A program made the translations under genes and the position numbers. The notes under the pieces were generated by a model. It searched no databases. It saw only the letters and a program-made list of their open reading frames with translations, and was not told where the DNA came from. This document shows positions 27,347-37,865 of a stretch of DNA of 64,000 bases, piece after piece (within the stretch, counting starts at the first letter, position 1; each line of letters opens with the position of its first letter). Origin of the DNA: Marinobacter sp. JH2. Its GTDB lineage: Bacteria; Pseudomonadota; Gammaproteobacteria; Pseudomonadales; Oleiphilaceae. Location: positions 3,410,001 through 3,474,000 of the forward strand of contig NZ_CP037934.1 in assembly GCF_004353225.1 (NCBI RefSeq), given 5' to 3'.

Positions 27347-28035
27347 GGTTGCGGTGCGTTTTCCGTCAGCAAAGTGTCGAGTTGTTCCAGCCGGGCAGGG
27401 GTGCCCACATCAATCCATTGGCCCGAATGCTTCAAGCCTCTTACGCGTTGTTGTGCCATGGCATCGCGAAGCACCGGGCCAAGTTTGCCTGCGGTGTCGT
27501 CGAGCCCGTTGAACAGGCGGCGGCGCAACAGGCTGATGCCTGTGAAGGTGAGTTTGGTTTCGCCTTCAGAGCATAGCAGGCCTTCCGGTGTTAGGTGGAA
27601 GTCGCCCGTGGGGTGGTGTTCGGGGTTGCTCGTGAGCACCAGCACGGCATCGCAGTTTGGGTCGGTCGGTGGCTGCAATTGGCCGAGTGGGAAGTCTGTC
27701 CAGATGTCGCCGTTGATCACCAGAAACCATTCGGCGTCATCGGCAGCAAGCAGGGGCAGGGCGCGCACGATGCCGCCGGCGGTTTCCAGCGGCTCGCCTT
27801 CGGGCGAGTAGTGCAGGTTTACGCCGAATGATTCGCCGCTGCCGAGCTGTTGTTCAATTTGCTCGCCCAGCCAGGCGTGGTTAATCACCACGTCCTGAAA
27901 ACCGGCCTGCTTCAGGCTATTCAGATGATGAACAATCAGCGGTTTGCCGCCGGCGCGAAGCAGGGGCTTAGGGGTTGTCAGCGTGAGTGGGCGCATACGC
28001 TCGCCTTTGCCGGCGGCCAGAATCATGGCTTTCAC
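27343..28035 (-). CDS. murU: N-acetylmuramate alpha-1-phosphate uridylyltransferase
   Basis: Makes UDP-MurNAc from MurNAc-1-phosphate in the cell-wall recycling shunt that bypasses de novo synthesis and gives intrinsic fosfomycin tolerance. The 230-residue nucleotidyltransferase has the pyrophosphorylase signature LAAGKGERMRPLTLTTPKPLL (7-27), the metal Asp in VINGDIWTD and the C-terminal GQWIDVGTPARL. Overlaps amgK by 4 bp. Confidence 0.93.
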   Translation of the reverse strand: MKAMILAAGKGERMRPLTLTTPKPLLRAGGKPLIVHHLNSLKQAGFQDVVINHAWLGEQIEQQLGSGESFGVNLHYSPEGEPLETAGGIVRALPLLAADDAEWFLVINGDIWTDFPLGQLQPPTDPNCDAVLVLTSNPEHHPTGDFHLTPEGLLCSEGETKLTFTGISLLRRRLFNGLDDTAGKLGPVLRDAMAQQRVRGLKHSGQWIDVGTPARLEQLDTLLTENAPQP

Positions 28036-29078
28036 GATGAGCGTTTCTCCGGGATGGGCACCGGGCCAATTGTGCTCTCAATCGCCGGAATGACCGTGCA
28101 GCACAACCATTCATGGAAGTGGCGGAAGGCTGGCTGGCGGGCACTGGCATCGCGGATATAGCTGACAGTTCGAGGAATGTCTCCCAGATAACCGGTTTTG
28201 CCATCGCGAATCGCCAACCGGGCAAATATACCGGCGGCTTTCAGGTGACGTTGCATGCCCATCAGTTCGAACCACTGGCGGAAGGTTTCCGGGTCGGCGT
28301 TGTGTAGGCCGGCATTCAGGCTGGCCATACGGTAGTGTTCCAGCCACTCCACAATTTTTTCTTCCGGCCAACGGACGTAGCAGTCTTTCAGTAATGAAAC
28401 GGCATCGTAAGTGACTGGGCCGATCACGGCATCCTGAAAATCGATCACACCGGGGGCGGTTTGGCCATCGCGAATCAGCAGGTTTCGGGAGTGGTAGTCC
28501 CGGTGCACGGTCACTTCCGGTTCGGTCAGTGCGCTTTCTTTTAACAGGCTGAAGGTGGTGTCCAGCAGCGCTCGTTCCTGATTGCTGAGGTTCAGGCCAA
28601 GGTGTTTTTCCAGCAGCCAGTCGGGGAAGAGTGCCATTTCCCGGTCGAGCATGGCGTCGTCGTAGTGGGGCAATGGGTGGGCCGCCGGAGCAGTTTGCTG
28701 TGCGATGCGTGCCAGTTCGTCCAGCGCTTGCCGGTAGTGGTTGTCGGCATTGCTTGCGGTGGTTGCGCCCAGCATCAGGTTGTCGCCGAAATCTTCCAGC
28801 AATAGGAAGCCTTGGCTGAGGTCTTCGCCGGCGATGTCGGGCACGTGGATGCCGTGCTGGTGCCAGTATTTGGCGATGGCGACGAAGGGCTCGCAGTTTT
28901 CGTGTTCGGGTGGTGCGTCCATCACGATGAACGGCGTGCGCGCTTGTCCGGAGGTTTCCCGCCATACCCGGAAGTAACGGCGGAAGCTGGCATCGCCGGA
29001 AACGGGTTCCGGGCTGGCGCTGTCAAAACCGGGAAAACGCCTGACCCAATCGGTCAGCTGCTGCAGACGGGTATCCAT
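28032..29078 (-). CDS. amgK: Anomeric MurNAc/GlcNAc kinase
   Basis: Phosphorylates MurNAc and GlcNAc at C1 to feed MurU. The 348-residue aminoglycoside-phosphotransferase-fold kinase has the catalytic loop VTVHRDYHSRNLLI and the metal-binding VIDFQDAVIGPVTYD. Pairing with murU is diagnostic. It is divergent from lptD across 176 bp, as in Pseudomonas. Confidence 0.93.
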   Translation of the reverse strand: MDTRLQQLTDWVRRFPGFDSASPEPVSGDASFRRYFRVWRETSGQARTPFIVMDAPPEHENCEPFVAIAKYWHQHGIHVPDIAGEDLSQGFLLLEDFGDNLMLGATTASNADNHYRQALDELARIAQQTAPAAHPLPHYDDAMLDREMALFPDWLLEKHLGLNLSNQERALLDTTFSLLKESALTEPEVTVHRDYHSRNLLIRDGQTAPGVIDFQDAVIGPVTYDAVSLLKDCYVRWPEEKIVEWLEHYRMASLNAGLHNADPETFRQWFELMGMQRHLKAAGIFARLAIRDGKTGYLGDIPRTVSYIRDASARQPAFRHFHEWLCCTVIPAIESTIGPVPIPEKRSS

Positions 29079-29254
29079 GATTTTATGGTAATTCCTGAGT
29101 TGTTCTGTTGTGTAGCAACGTTAGCAGAGGAGTATAAAGAGCGTAAAACGGATTTGCAGCGGTGTTTCCGTTAACAAGCTCGGGGGGCGCGTGTAAACTA
29201 GGCAGCTGTTCTCGAGAACAGCCACCATTCATTTGAAACAGGAAGCCTGCCGTC

Positions 29255-31642
29255 GTGCCCAGCCGTTACCGTCAGCAGTTGTGGTTTAAGCCCCGTTTAA
29301 CCGGGCTTTTGCTGGCAATGGTAGTTGCGCCAGCGGCCTCTATTGCGGAAGAACATAGTCATCAGGCCCCGAGCGCGGCGGAGATCGATTGGCGCCCCCG
29401 AAGTGAACTGCCCCCGGACGTGCAAGCACAGGTTCCAGTGTTTTGTGGCGGCGGGTATTTGCCGTCTACTTCCGCGAGTGGTCAGGTCCCTGTGTTTCCC
29501 GCCGGAGCAGGAAGCGATCAGCCTTTGGAAGCCAGTGCGCTGGATGCCCGCTATGAGGTGGATTCAGAGTTGTACCTGAAAGGCGATGTGCGCCTGCGTC
29601 AGGGCAGTTTTCAGGCCTCCGGTTCTGAAGCCCGCTATAACACTCAATCCGGTCAGTTGAGCCTGCAAGGCCCGATGGTCAGCCGCGGTGAAGGTTTTTT
29701 GCTGACGGGTGAAAACGCCCATTATTCGGCCGATTCCGGCCAGCTGGATATCAACACGGCGACCTTCCTGCTGCACCAGTCTGAGTTGCGAGGCGAGGCA
29801 TCTTCGCTGTCGCGGGTGGACGAAAATCAGGTGTTGATCACCGATGGCCTGCTCACCACCTGTGGTCCGGGGCAGAATGACTGGGCGATTGTGGCATCCG
29901 ACATCGAGTTGGATCAGGCCGAAGGCTTCGGTTCGGCCAGGCATGTGCGTTTGGAAGTGTTGGATGCGCCGGTGTTTTATTGGCCCTACATTACGTTCCC
30001 CATTGATGACCGCCGCAAGACTGGTTTTCTGTACCCGCAATTCGGCTCGTCTAGTGCGGGTAGTGGTGCGTTCTTCGCGCTGCCTTATTACCTGAACCTG
30101 GCGCCCCATTACGATGCCACGCTCACGCCCCAGTATATTCATGGCCGTGGCCTGTTCACCGAAGCGGAAGGACGTTATCTGAGCCGGTATGGTGAATCCG
30201 TGTTGCAGTTGGGGTACATCAATGATGACCCAGCCTACAAAGACGAAGTCGTTGGTGCCGGCGGAGAACGCTGGGCGCTGGATTTCTCCACCCGCGCCAC
30301 TTTTGGAGGCGGTTGGCGGGGTTACGGTGATTTCTCTGTCGTATCGGATGAAGATTACCTGAGCGATTTGAACCGCTCGCTGGAAATTGACCAAACCACG
30401 CATTTGCAACGCCGTGGCGGGGTGAGCTATTCCGACCAGTACCAGTATTTCGATGCCTATTTGAACGGTTACCAAACCGTTGCCGAGCGCATTGCCGACG
30501 TTAACAAGCCTTATGCCCAGCTGCCTGAAGTGCTTTACGCTGGCGAGGTGGATGTGGGTGCGTTTCAGGCGGGAGTCGAAAGTCAGTACACCTGGTTCTA
30601 CCGCGATAACGACGACCTGACCGGTTTGGATCAGGCTAACGGCCATCGTTTGCGGGCAATTCCGGAAGTGGCATTGCCAATGCGCGCGCTGTGGGGTTTC
30701 AGCCGGCCTTCGGTGAGTCTGGATTATACCCGCTACGAGTTGGACGATTACACGCTGGCGAATGCGAGTGTGGATCGCACTGTACCGGTGTTTGAATGGG
30801 ATAACGGGCTGTATTTTGACCGCCGCTCCAGCCTGTTTGATATTCCATACAATCAAACATTGGAGCCGCGGTTGTACTACGCTTGGGCCGATGCCGACGC
30901 GGATCAGAACGACATTCCGGATTTCGATACCGATGTCAAAAGCTTCCGATTTGATCGGTTGTTCGAGCGCAACCGCTTTAACGGCGGCGACCGGGTTGGC
31001 GATGCGAACCAGCTGACGGTGGCTTTGACTAGTCGCTTCAACGATCTGGTCACCGGTGCTGAACGTGCACGGATCAGTGTCGGTCAGATTCGCTACTTTG
31101 ATGACCGGGAAGTGAATTTGTTTGGTGAGGGGGCGTCGGACCGAGCCAATTCGCCGCTGGCGGGTGAGTTGGTATTGAACCCGCTGGACAATCTTGAAAT
31201 TCGTACCTCGGGCTTGTGGGACCACGACACCCAGAAAACCGAAGAAGGACGTAGCCAGCTGATTTTCCATTCCGAGGATTACCGCTATTTGGCCACGCTG
31301 GGCCACACCTACAGCCGCCCGGATGAACTTGAACAAACCGACATTGGTACGGTATTCCCGGTAACCAATAAACTCAGCGCCATTGGCCGCTGGGTGTGGG
31401 ACTCCGAACTCGACCGCACGGTAGGGTCGTTGGCGGGTCTCGAATACAACAACTGCTGCTGGAGTTTCCAGGTAGTGCACCAGAACTACCTGACCGATGA
31501 CGAGCAATTGGACACCCGCTTGCTGTTCCGCATTGAGCTGAAAGGGCTTGGTGGCAGCGGCGGGGCGTCTAACAGCATCGGTGATGCGATCTACGGTTAT
31601 GACGAGCGCGAACGCCGCCGTTTTGGAACTGCGTACCGTTAA
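29255..31642 (+). CDS. lptD: LPS-assembly outer-membrane protein LptD
   Basis: Inserts lipopolysaccharide into the outer leaflet together with LptE. The 795-residue protein has a signal sequence (about 1-31), an N-terminal beta-jellyroll domain (about 95-240) and a C-terminal barrel. The four cysteines needed for the long-range disulfides are seen: Cys64, one near residue 204 (LLTTCGPGQ), and the adjacent pair near 734 (NNCCWSF). Start is GTG with AGGAAG upstream. Followed by surA, the usual neighbour. Confidence 0.96.
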   Translation: MPSRYRQQLWFKPRLTGLLLAMVVAPAASIAEEHSHQAPSAAEIDWRPRSELPPDVQAQVPVFCGGGYLPSTSASGQVPVFPAGAGSDQPLEASALDARYEVDSELYLKGDVRLRQGSFQASGSEARYNTQSGQLSLQGPMVSRGEGFLLTGENAHYSADSGQLDINTATFLLHQSELRGEASSLSRVDENQVLITDGLLTTCGPGQNDWAIVASDIELDQAEGFGSARHVRLEVLDAPVFYWPYITFPIDDRRKTGFLYPQFGSSSAGSGAFFALPYYLNLAPHYDATLTPQYIHGRGLFTEAEGRYLSRYGESVLQLGYINDDPAYKDEVVGAGGERWALDFSTRATFGGGWRGYGDFSVVSDEDYLSDLNRSLEIDQTTHLQRRGGVSYSDQYQYFDAYLNGYQTVAERIADVNKPYAQLPEVLYAGEVDVGAFQAGVESQYTWFYRDNDDLTGLDQANGHRLRAIPEVALPMRALWGFSRPSVSLDYTRYELDDYTLANASVDRTVPVFEWDNGLYFDRRSSLFDIPYNQTLEPRLYYAWADADADQNDIPDFDTDVKSFRFDRLFERNRFNGGDRVGDANQLTVALTSRFNDLVTGAERARISVGQIRYFDDREVNLFGEGASDRANSPLAGELVLNPLDNLEIRTSGLWDHDTQKTEEGRSQLIFHSEDYRYLATLGHTYSRPDELEQTDIGTVFPVTNKLSAIGRWVWDSELDRTVGSLAGLEYNNCCWSFQVVHQNYLTDDEQLDTRLLFRIELKGLGGSGGASNSIGDAIYGYDERERRRFGTAYR

Positions 31643-31710
31643 AACGAACTAAGGCTGTTAACCCTGACGCACGCCGGGGCGGCTGAGAATTTAAAAACCA
31701 AGAGGTGACT

Positions 31711-33060
31711 ATGAAGGCGACTGTACGCCACGGACTGACTCTGCTGTTGGCACTGACTATGATGGCTTTGTCAGTGGCAGCCCAAGCGGAACGAAAAGTA
31801 TTGGATCGTGTGGTAGCCATTGTCGATGACGGTGTGGTTCTGCAAACCGAGTTGGAAGCACGGTTGAACACGATCATTGGTCGTTTGAGCACCCAAGGCA
31901 CCGGATTGCCACCTCGTAAGATGCTGGAAGAGCGTGTGCTTGAGCAGTTGATTGTGGAATCGGTTCAGCTGCAGATGGCAGACAAAATGGGCATGCGGAT
32001 CAGCGATAACGAGCTGAACGAGACCCTGAGCAATATTGCGGCCAGCAACGGCTTGACGTTGGCTCAGTTCGAGGGGCAGCTGGCGGAGGAAGGCGTAACC
32101 TACCGGCAGGCTCGGGAGCAGATTCGTAATGAGATGCTGACCAGCCGTGTGCAGCAGAGCCGGGTGGGGAACCGCATTCGGATTACCGACCGCGAAGTGG
32201 AAAACTACCTGCAGGCCCAGAAGGCTTCGGGCAGCCAGGGCGCTGAATACCGGTTGGCGTACATTTTCATCCAAGTGGATGATCCCGGTAACGAAGCGTC
32301 GGTAAATGAAGCTCGTGATACAGCTGAGCGTTTGCGTGAACAAATCCTGGAGGGTCGAGACTTCCGAGAAGTGGCGGTTGCAGAATCTGATGCCAGTAAC
32401 GCCCTTGAAGGCGGCGACATGGGCTGGCGCGCGGAAAGTCAGTTGCCTTCACTGGTTGCGCCGGTGGTGCCGAATCTGGAAGTGGGTACGCCTTCTGAAG
32501 TGCTGGAAAACAACAGTGGTTTCCATCTGGTGATGGTGATGGACAAGCGTGGTGGTGAACAACAAACCTTTATTGAACAGCATAAAGCCCGCCATATCCT
32601 GATCCGTCCATCCGAGGCAGTGACCGAAGCAGAAGCCGAGCGCAAGATTCGCGACATCTACCAGCAGCTGCAGAACGGCGCTGATTTTGAAGCGCTGGCG
32701 CGTAAAGAATCCGATGACTCGGTATCCGGTTCTGACGGCGGTAATCTGGGTTGGGTAAGCCCCGGCCAGATGGTGCCAGAATTCGAGAAGGGCATGATCG
32801 ACGCTGAGGTTGGCGAAGTGTACGGCCCGGTTCGCTCGCAGTTTGGTTGGCACCTGATTTTGGTGGAAGAGCGCCGGAATCAGGACGTGACGGCAGAGAG
32901 CCGTGCATCGAAAGCGCGTCAGGCGATTTATATGCGCAAGTTCGAAACCGAACTGCAGAACTGGTTGCGGGAAATCCGCGACGAAGCCTTTATTGAATTC
33001 AAAGGCGAATACGCTGATATGAACGAAAGCAGCGAGGAAGAGGAAGAAGAGGCATCATGA
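31711..33060 (+). CDS. surA: Periplasmic chaperone/peptidyl-prolyl isomerase SurA
   Basis: Escorts outer-membrane proteins, including LptD, across the periplasm. The 449-residue protein has a signal peptide (MKATVRHG...AAQA, cut near 24), the N-terminal chaperone domain beginning LDRVVAIVDDGVVLQTELEAR, two parvulin domains (about 185-290 and 295-395) and a C-terminal helix ending in an acidic Glu-rich tail. The ATG at 31711 has AGAGG 5 nt upstream; the GTG two codons earlier is less well placed. It overlaps pdxA by 4 bp. Confidence 0.96.
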   Translation: MKATVRHGLTLLLALTMMALSVAAQAERKVLDRVVAIVDDGVVLQTELEARLNTIIGRLSTQGTGLPPRKMLEERVLEQLIVESVQLQMADKMGMRISDNELNETLSNIAASNGLTLAQFEGQLAEEGVTYRQAREQIRNEMLTSRVQQSRVGNRIRITDREVENYLQAQKASGSQGAEYRLAYIFIQVDDPGNEASVNEARDTAERLREQILEGRDFREVAVAESDASNALEGGDMGWRAESQLPSLVAPVVPNLEVGTPSEVLENNSGFHLVMVMDKRGGEQQTFIEQHKARHILIRPSEAVTEAEAERKIRDIYQQLQNGADFEALARKESDDSVSGSDGGNLGWVSPGQMVPEFEKGMIDAEVGEVYGPVRSQFGWHLILVEERRNQDVTAESRASKARQAIYMRKFETELQNWLREIRDEAFIEFKGEYADMNESSEEEEEEAS

Positions 33061-34067
33061 CGAACCCGGTCATTCTGGCGCTGACCGCCGGCGAGCCGGG
33101 CGGAATCGGGCCGGAACTGTGTTTGCAGCTGGCAGGTGAAAACCGGGCTGCAGGCATTGTGGTGGTTGCCGGAAAAAACCTGATGGAACAGCGGGCCCGG
33201 CAACTGGGCCTTGCGGTGCAGCTGCACGACTGGCAACCGGGTATGCAGCCGGAAACCTGTGCTGGGCACCTATCGGTTTGCCACGTAGCCGGTTGTGATT
33301 TTACCGCAGCGGGCAAGCTGAATACTGGCAACAGTCAGTACGTGCTGGATACGCTAACGCTGGCTGCCCAAGGCTGCCTGAGCGGCGACTTTGATGGCAT
33401 GGTTACCGCGCCCGTCCACAAAGGCGTGATTAACGAAGCCGGTATTGCGTTCAGTGGCCATACTGAATTTCTGCAGGAATTATGCGGCGTTGAGCGCGTG
33501 GTGATGATGTTGGCCACCGAAGAACTCCGGGTGGCTTTGGTAACCACTCACTTACCTCTGAAAGACGTATCGGCGGCGATTACCCCGGAACGCCTGACGC
33601 AAGTAACGCGTATTCTGAACGCCGATCTGAAAACCTTCTTCGGTATTGAACAACCCCGCATTCTGGTCACCGGACTGAACCCCCATGCCGGTGAAGGTGG
33701 CCATTTAGGCCGGGAAGAAATTGAAGTGATTGAGCCCACGTTGGATCAGCTTCGCCAAGAAAACATATTGCTGACCGGCCCGCTGCCGGCAGACACGTTA
33801 TTCACACCGCATTGGCTGAACGACGCTGATGCGGTACTCGCTATGTACCACGATCAGGGCCTGCCGGTGCTGAAATATCAAGGCTTCGGCCGTGCGGTCA
33901 ACATTACATTGGGGCTGCCGATTGTGCGCACCTCGGTAGACCACGGCACCGCTTTGGACTTGGCTGGCACCGGCAAAGCCGATGCTGGCAGCCTGCACAC
34001 AGCCATTCGCGTGGGTGAACACATGGCCCGCTGCCGCCAGGCGGCTACAGCCGGAGAGCATGAATGA
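33057..34067 (+). CDS. pdxA: 4-hydroxythreonine-4-phosphate dehydrogenase
   Basis: Oxidises 4-phosphohydroxy-L-threonine for pyridoxal phosphate synthesis. The 336-residue protein begins [17 protein letters not shown], and carries the metal-ligand His in [22 protein letters not shown] and the C-terminal [16 protein letters not shown]. It overlaps surA and rsmA by 4 bp each, a tightly coupled series. Confidence 0.96.
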   Translation: MTNPVILALTAGEPGGIGPELCLQLAGENRAAGIVVVAGKNLMEQRARQLGLAVQLHDWQPGMQPETCAGHLSVCHVAGCDFTAAGKLNTGNSQYVLDTLTLAAQGCLSGDFDGMVTAPVHKGVINEAGIAFSGHTEFLQELCGVERVVMMLATEELRVALVTTHLPLKDVSAAITPERLTQVTRILNADLKTFFGIEQPRILVTGLNPHAGEGGHLGREEIEVIEPTLDQLRQENILLTGPLPADTLFTPHWLNDADAVLAMYHDQGLPVLKYQGFGRAVNITLGLPIVRTSVDHGTALDLAGTGKADAGSLHTAIRVGEHMARCRQAATAGEHE

Positions 34068-34894
34068 GTAACCAACATGGCCACAAGGCCCGCAAACGCT
34101 TCGGCCAGAATTTTTTGCACGATCCGGGCGTGATCGAAAAGATCGTCCGTTCGATCAATCCGAAGCCAGAAGACGTGATCGTTGAGATTGGTCCGGGGCT
34201 TGGAGCGATCACCGAAGAAATTCTGTCGATCAACCCGCGCTTGCAGGTGGTTGAGCTGGACCGGGATTTGATTCCGGTACTGAGAACCAAGTTTTTCAAC
34301 TACCCGGATTTCAAAATCCACGAGGCCGACGCGCTCAGTTTTGATTTTAGCCAGCTGGCCACTGACCGCCCGCTGCGTATTGTCGGTAACTTGCCGTATA
34401 ACATTTCGACTCCACTGATTTTCCACCTGTTGGCCCAGGCCGGTGTGGTGCAAGACATGCACTTCATGCTGCAAAAGGAAGTGGTGCAACGCTTGGCCGC
34501 GGTGCCGGGTGACAACAACTACGGCCGTTTGGGGATCATGGCTCAGTATTTCTGCAAAGTGCAGCCGTTGTTCGAAGTTGGGCCGGGAGCCTTCCGGCCG
34601 GCGCCGAAGGTGGATTCTGCCATTGTTCGATTGGTGCCCCATAAAGAATTGCCGTACCCCGCCAAGGATTTAAAAACCCTTCAATCGGTCGTGCGCACGG
34701 CGTTCAATGCGCGCCGAAAAACCTTGCGTAAGGCACTCGGGGCGATGGTAACGGTAGAGCAGCTTCAGTCGCTGGATATCAACGACGGCCTGCGCCCGGA
34801 AAACCTGAGCCTGGCCGACTATGTCCGAATCGCTGATTTGTTGGTCGATGCGAAATCGGCGAACGGCGGCGCAGAAGAGGTAAGTAATGACTGA
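34064..34894 (+). CDS. rsmA: 16S rRNA dimethyladenosine transferase
   Basis: Dimethylates A1518 and A1519 near the 3' end of 16S rRNA. The 276-residue protein has the N-terminal [10 protein letters not shown], the SAM motif [12 protein letters not shown], the acidic ELDRDLIP and the catalytic NLPYNIS. Loss gives kasugamycin resistance (ksgA). Lies in the conserved surA-pdxA-rsmA-apaH series. Confidence 0.97.
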   Translation: MSNQHGHKARKRFGQNFLHDPGVIEKIVRSINPKPEDVIVEIGPGLGAITEEILSINPRLQVVELDRDLIPVLRTKFFNYPDFKIHEADALSFDFSQLATDRPLRIVGNLPYNISTPLIFHLLAQAGVVQDMHFMLQKEVVQRLAAVPGDNNYGRLGIMAQYFCKVQPLFEVGPGAFRPAPKVDSAIVRLVPHKELPYPAKDLKTLQSVVRTAFNARRKTLRKALGAMVTVEQLQSLDINDGLRPENLSLADYVRIADLLVDAKSANGGAEEVSND

Positions 34895-35690
34895 CTACGC
34901 CATTGGCGATATTCAGGGTTGCTACGAACGATTGCGAGATGTGTTGGCCTCGGTCGATTTCTCGCCCTCGCGGGATCGGCTGTGGGTCGCGGGGGATTTG
35001 ATCAACCGGGGGCCTTCGTCGTTGGCGACCTTGCGATATCTCGAAGGTTTGGGCGATGCCACCAAGGTGGTGCTGGGTAATCACGACCTGCATCTGTTGG
35101 CGGTGGCATGGGGTGGCCATAGCCCAAAGAAGAAAGACACGCTGCACGACATTCTTGAAGCACCGGATCGTGACCGCTTGCTGCACTGGCTTCGCCAGCA
35201 AAAATTGTGTGTCCACGATGCTGAACGCAATCTGGTGATGACCCACGCTGGTTTGCCTCATATCTGGGGTGTTGAACAGGCGGTGGCTTATGCGCGCGAA
35301 GTCGAAGCGGTGATTCAGGGTAGCGATGCCGACGAGTACTTCAGCCAAATGTATGGCAATAAGCCCGAGCGTTGGTGTGATACCCTCTCTGGCATGGACC
35401 GTTGGCGAGTGATTACTAACTACTTCACTCGTATGCGTTTTATTGCGCCGGACGGTAGCCTTGAGCTAAGGGCGAAAGAATCGGCAGACAGCGCGCCGGA
35501 AGGTTACGCCCCTTGGTTCAGCTATCCACGTCAGGATGATGTGCAAGTGGTTTTCGGCCACTGGGCAGCCATCGAAGGGGATACTGGCAGCGATCGCTTT
35601 ATAGGCCTTGATACCGGCTGCGTATGGGGCGGTGTGCTGACGCTGATGAATCTCGACACCGGGGAGAAAGTTCACTGTGATTGCAGTTAG
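34887..35690 (+). CDS. apaH: Diadenosine tetraphosphatase, symmetrical
   Basis: Hydrolyses Ap4A to two ADP; also a decapping activity on Np4-capped RNA in enterics. The 267-residue calcineurin-like phosphatase has [31 protein letters not shown] and the late GHWAAIEG and LDTGCVWGG motifs. It overlaps the rsmA end by 8 bp and the next gene by 14 bp. Confidence 0.96.
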   Translation: MTDYAIGDIQGCYERLRDVLASVDFSPSRDRLWVAGDLINRGPSSLATLRYLEGLGDATKVVLGNHDLHLLAVAWGGHSPKKKDTLHDILEAPDRDRLLHWLRQQKLCVHDAERNLVMTHAGLPHIWGVEQAVAYAREVEAVIQGSDADEYFSQMYGNKPERWCDTLSGMDRWRVITNYFTRMRFIAPDGSLELRAKESADSAPEGYAPWFSYPRQDDVQVVFGHWAAIEGDTGSDRFIGLDTGCVWGGVLTLMNLDTGEKVHCDCS

Positions 35691-36075
35691 CCCCAAAGCC
35701 ATTGTGTTGCGCTGGGCCCTGGTGGCCGGTGCTTTTGCCGGCTTGTTGGCGGTGATGACGGGCGCGTTTGGTGCCCATGGCCTGCGCCATGTTGTCAGCG
35801 AACGTGGGTTGGAAGTGTTTCAAACCGCCGTCAGTTACCAGATGTACCACGCGTTGGCGTTGGTGGTTGCGAGTTTGATGCCCGCGCTACGCCTGAATCA
35901 CCGCTTGTTGACCCTTGCCTGTGGTTTTTGGTTGGCAGGCATTTTTCTGTTTAGCGGCAGCTTGTATCTGTTGGTGCTGACCAGTGCCTCATGGCTTGGG
36001 CCGGTAACACCGATGGGTGGGGTATGCCTGATAATTGGTTGGGCGCTGCTGGTTGCGGCAGCGTTGAAACGATGA
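35677..36075 (+). CDS. DUF423 family membrane protein (YgdD-like)
   Basis: A 132-residue inner-membrane protein with four hydrophobic helices and the DUF423 signature TGAFGAHGLR (28-37) followed by YQMYHALAL. Start is GTG within the end of apaH, with GGGGAG about 10 nt upstream. Family function is unknown. It is followed closely by thiS. Confidence 0.88.
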   Translation: MIAVSPKAIVLRWALVAGAFAGLLAVMTGAFGAHGLRHVVSERGLEVFQTAVSYQMYHALALVVASLMPALRLNHRLLTLACGFWLAGIFLFSGSLYLLVLTSASWLGPVTPMGGVCLIIGWALLVAAALKR

Positions 36076-36092
36076 TGGAGAAAAGCAGAGCT

Positions 36093-36293
36093 ATGCAGGT
36101 TCAGGTTAACGGAGAAGTGATGGAGCTTCCCGGCGAAGTCACCATTTCGGCTTTGATTGAGCACCTTGCGCTGACCGGCAAACGGGTCGCGGTTGAGGTG
36201 AACGAGGACATCGTGCCCCGTAGCAAACATGCGGAATTTACCCTCGGCGAGAACGATCGGGTAGAGTTTGTGCATGCAATCGGTGGTGGTTGA
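36093..36293 (+). CDS. thiS: Sulfur carrier protein ThiS
   Basis: A 66-residue ubiquitin-like carrier whose C-terminal Gly-Gly (ending HAIGGG) is converted to a thiocarboxylate to give sulfur to the thiazole ring. The ATG at 36093 starts directly on the first strand (MQVQVNGE). An upstream ATG pair at 36072 would add seven residues and is less likely for the fold. Immediately upstream of thiG, its partner. Confidence 0.92.
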   Translation: MQVQVNGEVMELPGEVTISALIEHLALTGKRVAVEVNEDIVPRSKHAEFTLGENDRVEFVHAIGGG

Positions 36294-36372
36294 TTCCACC
36301 ACCTTTGTGGTCAGCCCCGCCAGGTTCACGAACCGTGAACGCCCCCTCTTTTTCATACAACTCAGGTAGGTT

Positions 36373-37182
36373 ATGACAGATACACCGGAAATCCAGCTCC
36401 CCGAAGATAAGCCTCTGGAAATTGCAGGCAAGGTATACCAGTCCCGTTTGTTGGTGGGGACAGGAAAATACAACGATCTGATGGAAACTGGCCACGCCAT
36501 TGAGACCAGTGGGGCAGAGATTGTGACGGTGGCCGTGCGTCGTACCAATCTCGGGCAGAATCCGGATGAGCCGAATCTGCTGGATTTGATCTCGCCAGAC
36601 AGCTACACCATTTTGCCGAACACCGCCGGCTGCTTCACCGCGAAAGACGCCGTGCGCACCTGTAAGCTGGCCCGTGAACTGCTTGATGGTCGCGATCTGG
36701 TGAAACTGGAAGTACTGGGTGAGCATAAAACCCTGTACCCGAACATGCCGGAAACTTTGGCTGCCGCTGAAGAGCTGATTAAAGACGGCTTCAAGGTGAT
36801 GGTGTATTGCTCGGATGACCCGCTGCTGGCAATGCGTTTGGAAGAGATGGGTTGCATTGCCATCATGCCGCTGGGTGCGCCGATTGGTTCCGGGCTGGGT
36901 ATTCAGAATCGCTACAATATTCGCTTGATTGTGGAAAATGCCAAGGTGCCGGTGCTGGTTGATGCGGGCGTCGGAACGGCTTCGGATGCCACCATCGCGA
37001 TGGAGCTGGGTTGTGACGGCGTGTTGATGAACACCGCCATTGCGCAGGCAAAAGACCCGATCAGAATGGCAAACGCCATGCGCCTGGCCATCGAAGCCGG
37101 CCGCGAGGCGTATCTGGCAGGCCGTATGCCCAAGAAGCTATACGCCAGTGCATCGTCACCGATTGACGGCACTTTCTTCTAA
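36373..37182 (+). CDS. thiG: Thiazole synthase
   Basis: Forms the thiazole phosphate moiety of thiamine from DXP, dehydroglycine and ThiS thiocarboxylate. The 269-residue TIM barrel has [12 protein letters not shown], a Schiff-base lysine in VKLEVLG, and phosphate-binding PLGAPIGSG and [11 protein letters not shown] stretches. A short ten-residue N-terminal extension precedes the core. thiS and thiG are together, but no other thi gene is in the window. Confidence 0.95.
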   Translation: MTDTPEIQLPEDKPLEIAGKVYQSRLLVGTGKYNDLMETGHAIETSGAEIVTVAVRRTNLGQNPDEPNLLDLISPDSYTILPNTAGCFTAKDAVRTCKLARELLDGRDLVKLEVLGEHKTLYPNMPETLAAAEELIKDGFKVMVYCSDDPLLAMRLEEMGCIAIMPLGAPIGSGLGIQNRYNIRLIVENAKVPVLVDAGVGTASDATIAMELGCDGVLMNTAIAQAKDPIRMANAMRLAIEAGREAYLAGRMPKKLYASASSPIDGTFF

Positions 37183-37198
37183 GTCATGATTTTCACGA

Positions 37199-37229
37199 CC
37201 CTCTCCCGTTCGAGGAGAGGGCGTATAAT
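37199..37229 (+). promoter_or_regulatory. Hairpin after thiG and probable slmA promoter
   Basis: CCCTCTCC (37199-37206) and GGAGAGGG (37214-37221) form an 8-bp perfect stem with a 7-nt loop, followed at once by TATAAT at 37224-37229, a consensus -10 for slmA. There is no T-run, so this is an operator-like or weak terminator hairpin plus promoter element rather than a clear terminator. Confidence 0.5.
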
Positions 37230-37265
37230 ATTAAAAACAGAATTCCAGAGCGCTGTAATCCCTAT

Positions 37266-37853
37266 ATGACCAAGCCAAAATCCAGCCGGCGGGAGACGAT
37301 CCTGCAGGCTCTTGTTGAATTGCTGCAGAAAGATCCGGGGGCCCGTATTACCACGGCAGGCCTTGCGAAGTCTGTGGGCGTGACCGAAGCGGCTTTGTAT
37401 CGGCATTTTCCCAGCAAGCGGAAGATGTTCGAGGCCTTGATCGAGTTTGCGGAAGACGCAGTATTTTCTCGTTGTCAGGTGGTCCTGCAGGAGCAGGACG
37501 ATGTACGTGTGCGCCTGCAACAGATTGTGCATCTGGTGCTGGTGTTTTCTGAACGAAACCCGGGGCTGTGTTGTGTGCTGACGGGCGATGCCTTGATGGG
37601 CGAAGACGAATCCCTTCGCAAGCGGGCATCCCAGTTTTATGAGCGCCTGGAAACCCAGATGCGCCAGTCGCTGAAGGAAGGGGAAATCCGGCAGGGCTTG
37701 CGCCCACGTACCAGTGCGGCACGTGGGGCCGACTTCGTGATGGTATTTTTGGAAGGGCGCGTTCAGCGTTTTGTGCGCTCGTCGTTCTCCCGATTTCCCA
37801 GCGCAGACTTCGACGAGGCTTGGGCCTTGGTCGCTGAGTCCATCTGGGGCTGA
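37266..37853 (+). CDS. slmA: Nucleoid occlusion factor SlmA
   Basis: A TetR-fold DNA-binding protein that blocks FtsZ ring assembly over the nucleoid. The 195-residue protein has SRRETILQALVELLQKDPGARITTAGLAKSVGVTEAALYRHFPSKRKMFEALIEF, the conserved SlmA helix-turn-helix with its dimer helix, and the C-terminal FxRFPSADFDEAW. Apparently single gene with its own promoter. Ends 12 bp from a convergent gene. Confidence 0.93.
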   Translation: MTKPKSSRRETILQALVELLQKDPGARITTAGLAKSVGVTEAALYRHFPSKRKMFEALIEFAEDAVFSRCQVVLQEQDDVRVRLQQIVHLVLVFSERNPGLCCVLTGDALMGEDESLRKRASQFYERLETQMRQSLKEGEIRQGLRPRTSAARGADFVMVFLEGRVQRFVRSSFSRFPSADFDEAWALVAESIWG

Positions 37854-37865
37854 TTCCGCCCCGGC

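Noticed and set aside
29564..31507. A 647-codon open frame on the minus strand opposite lptD
   Set aside because: It lies wholly inside the clear lptD coding region in the opposite direction, has no ribosome site or family features, and reflects codon bias of the real gene.
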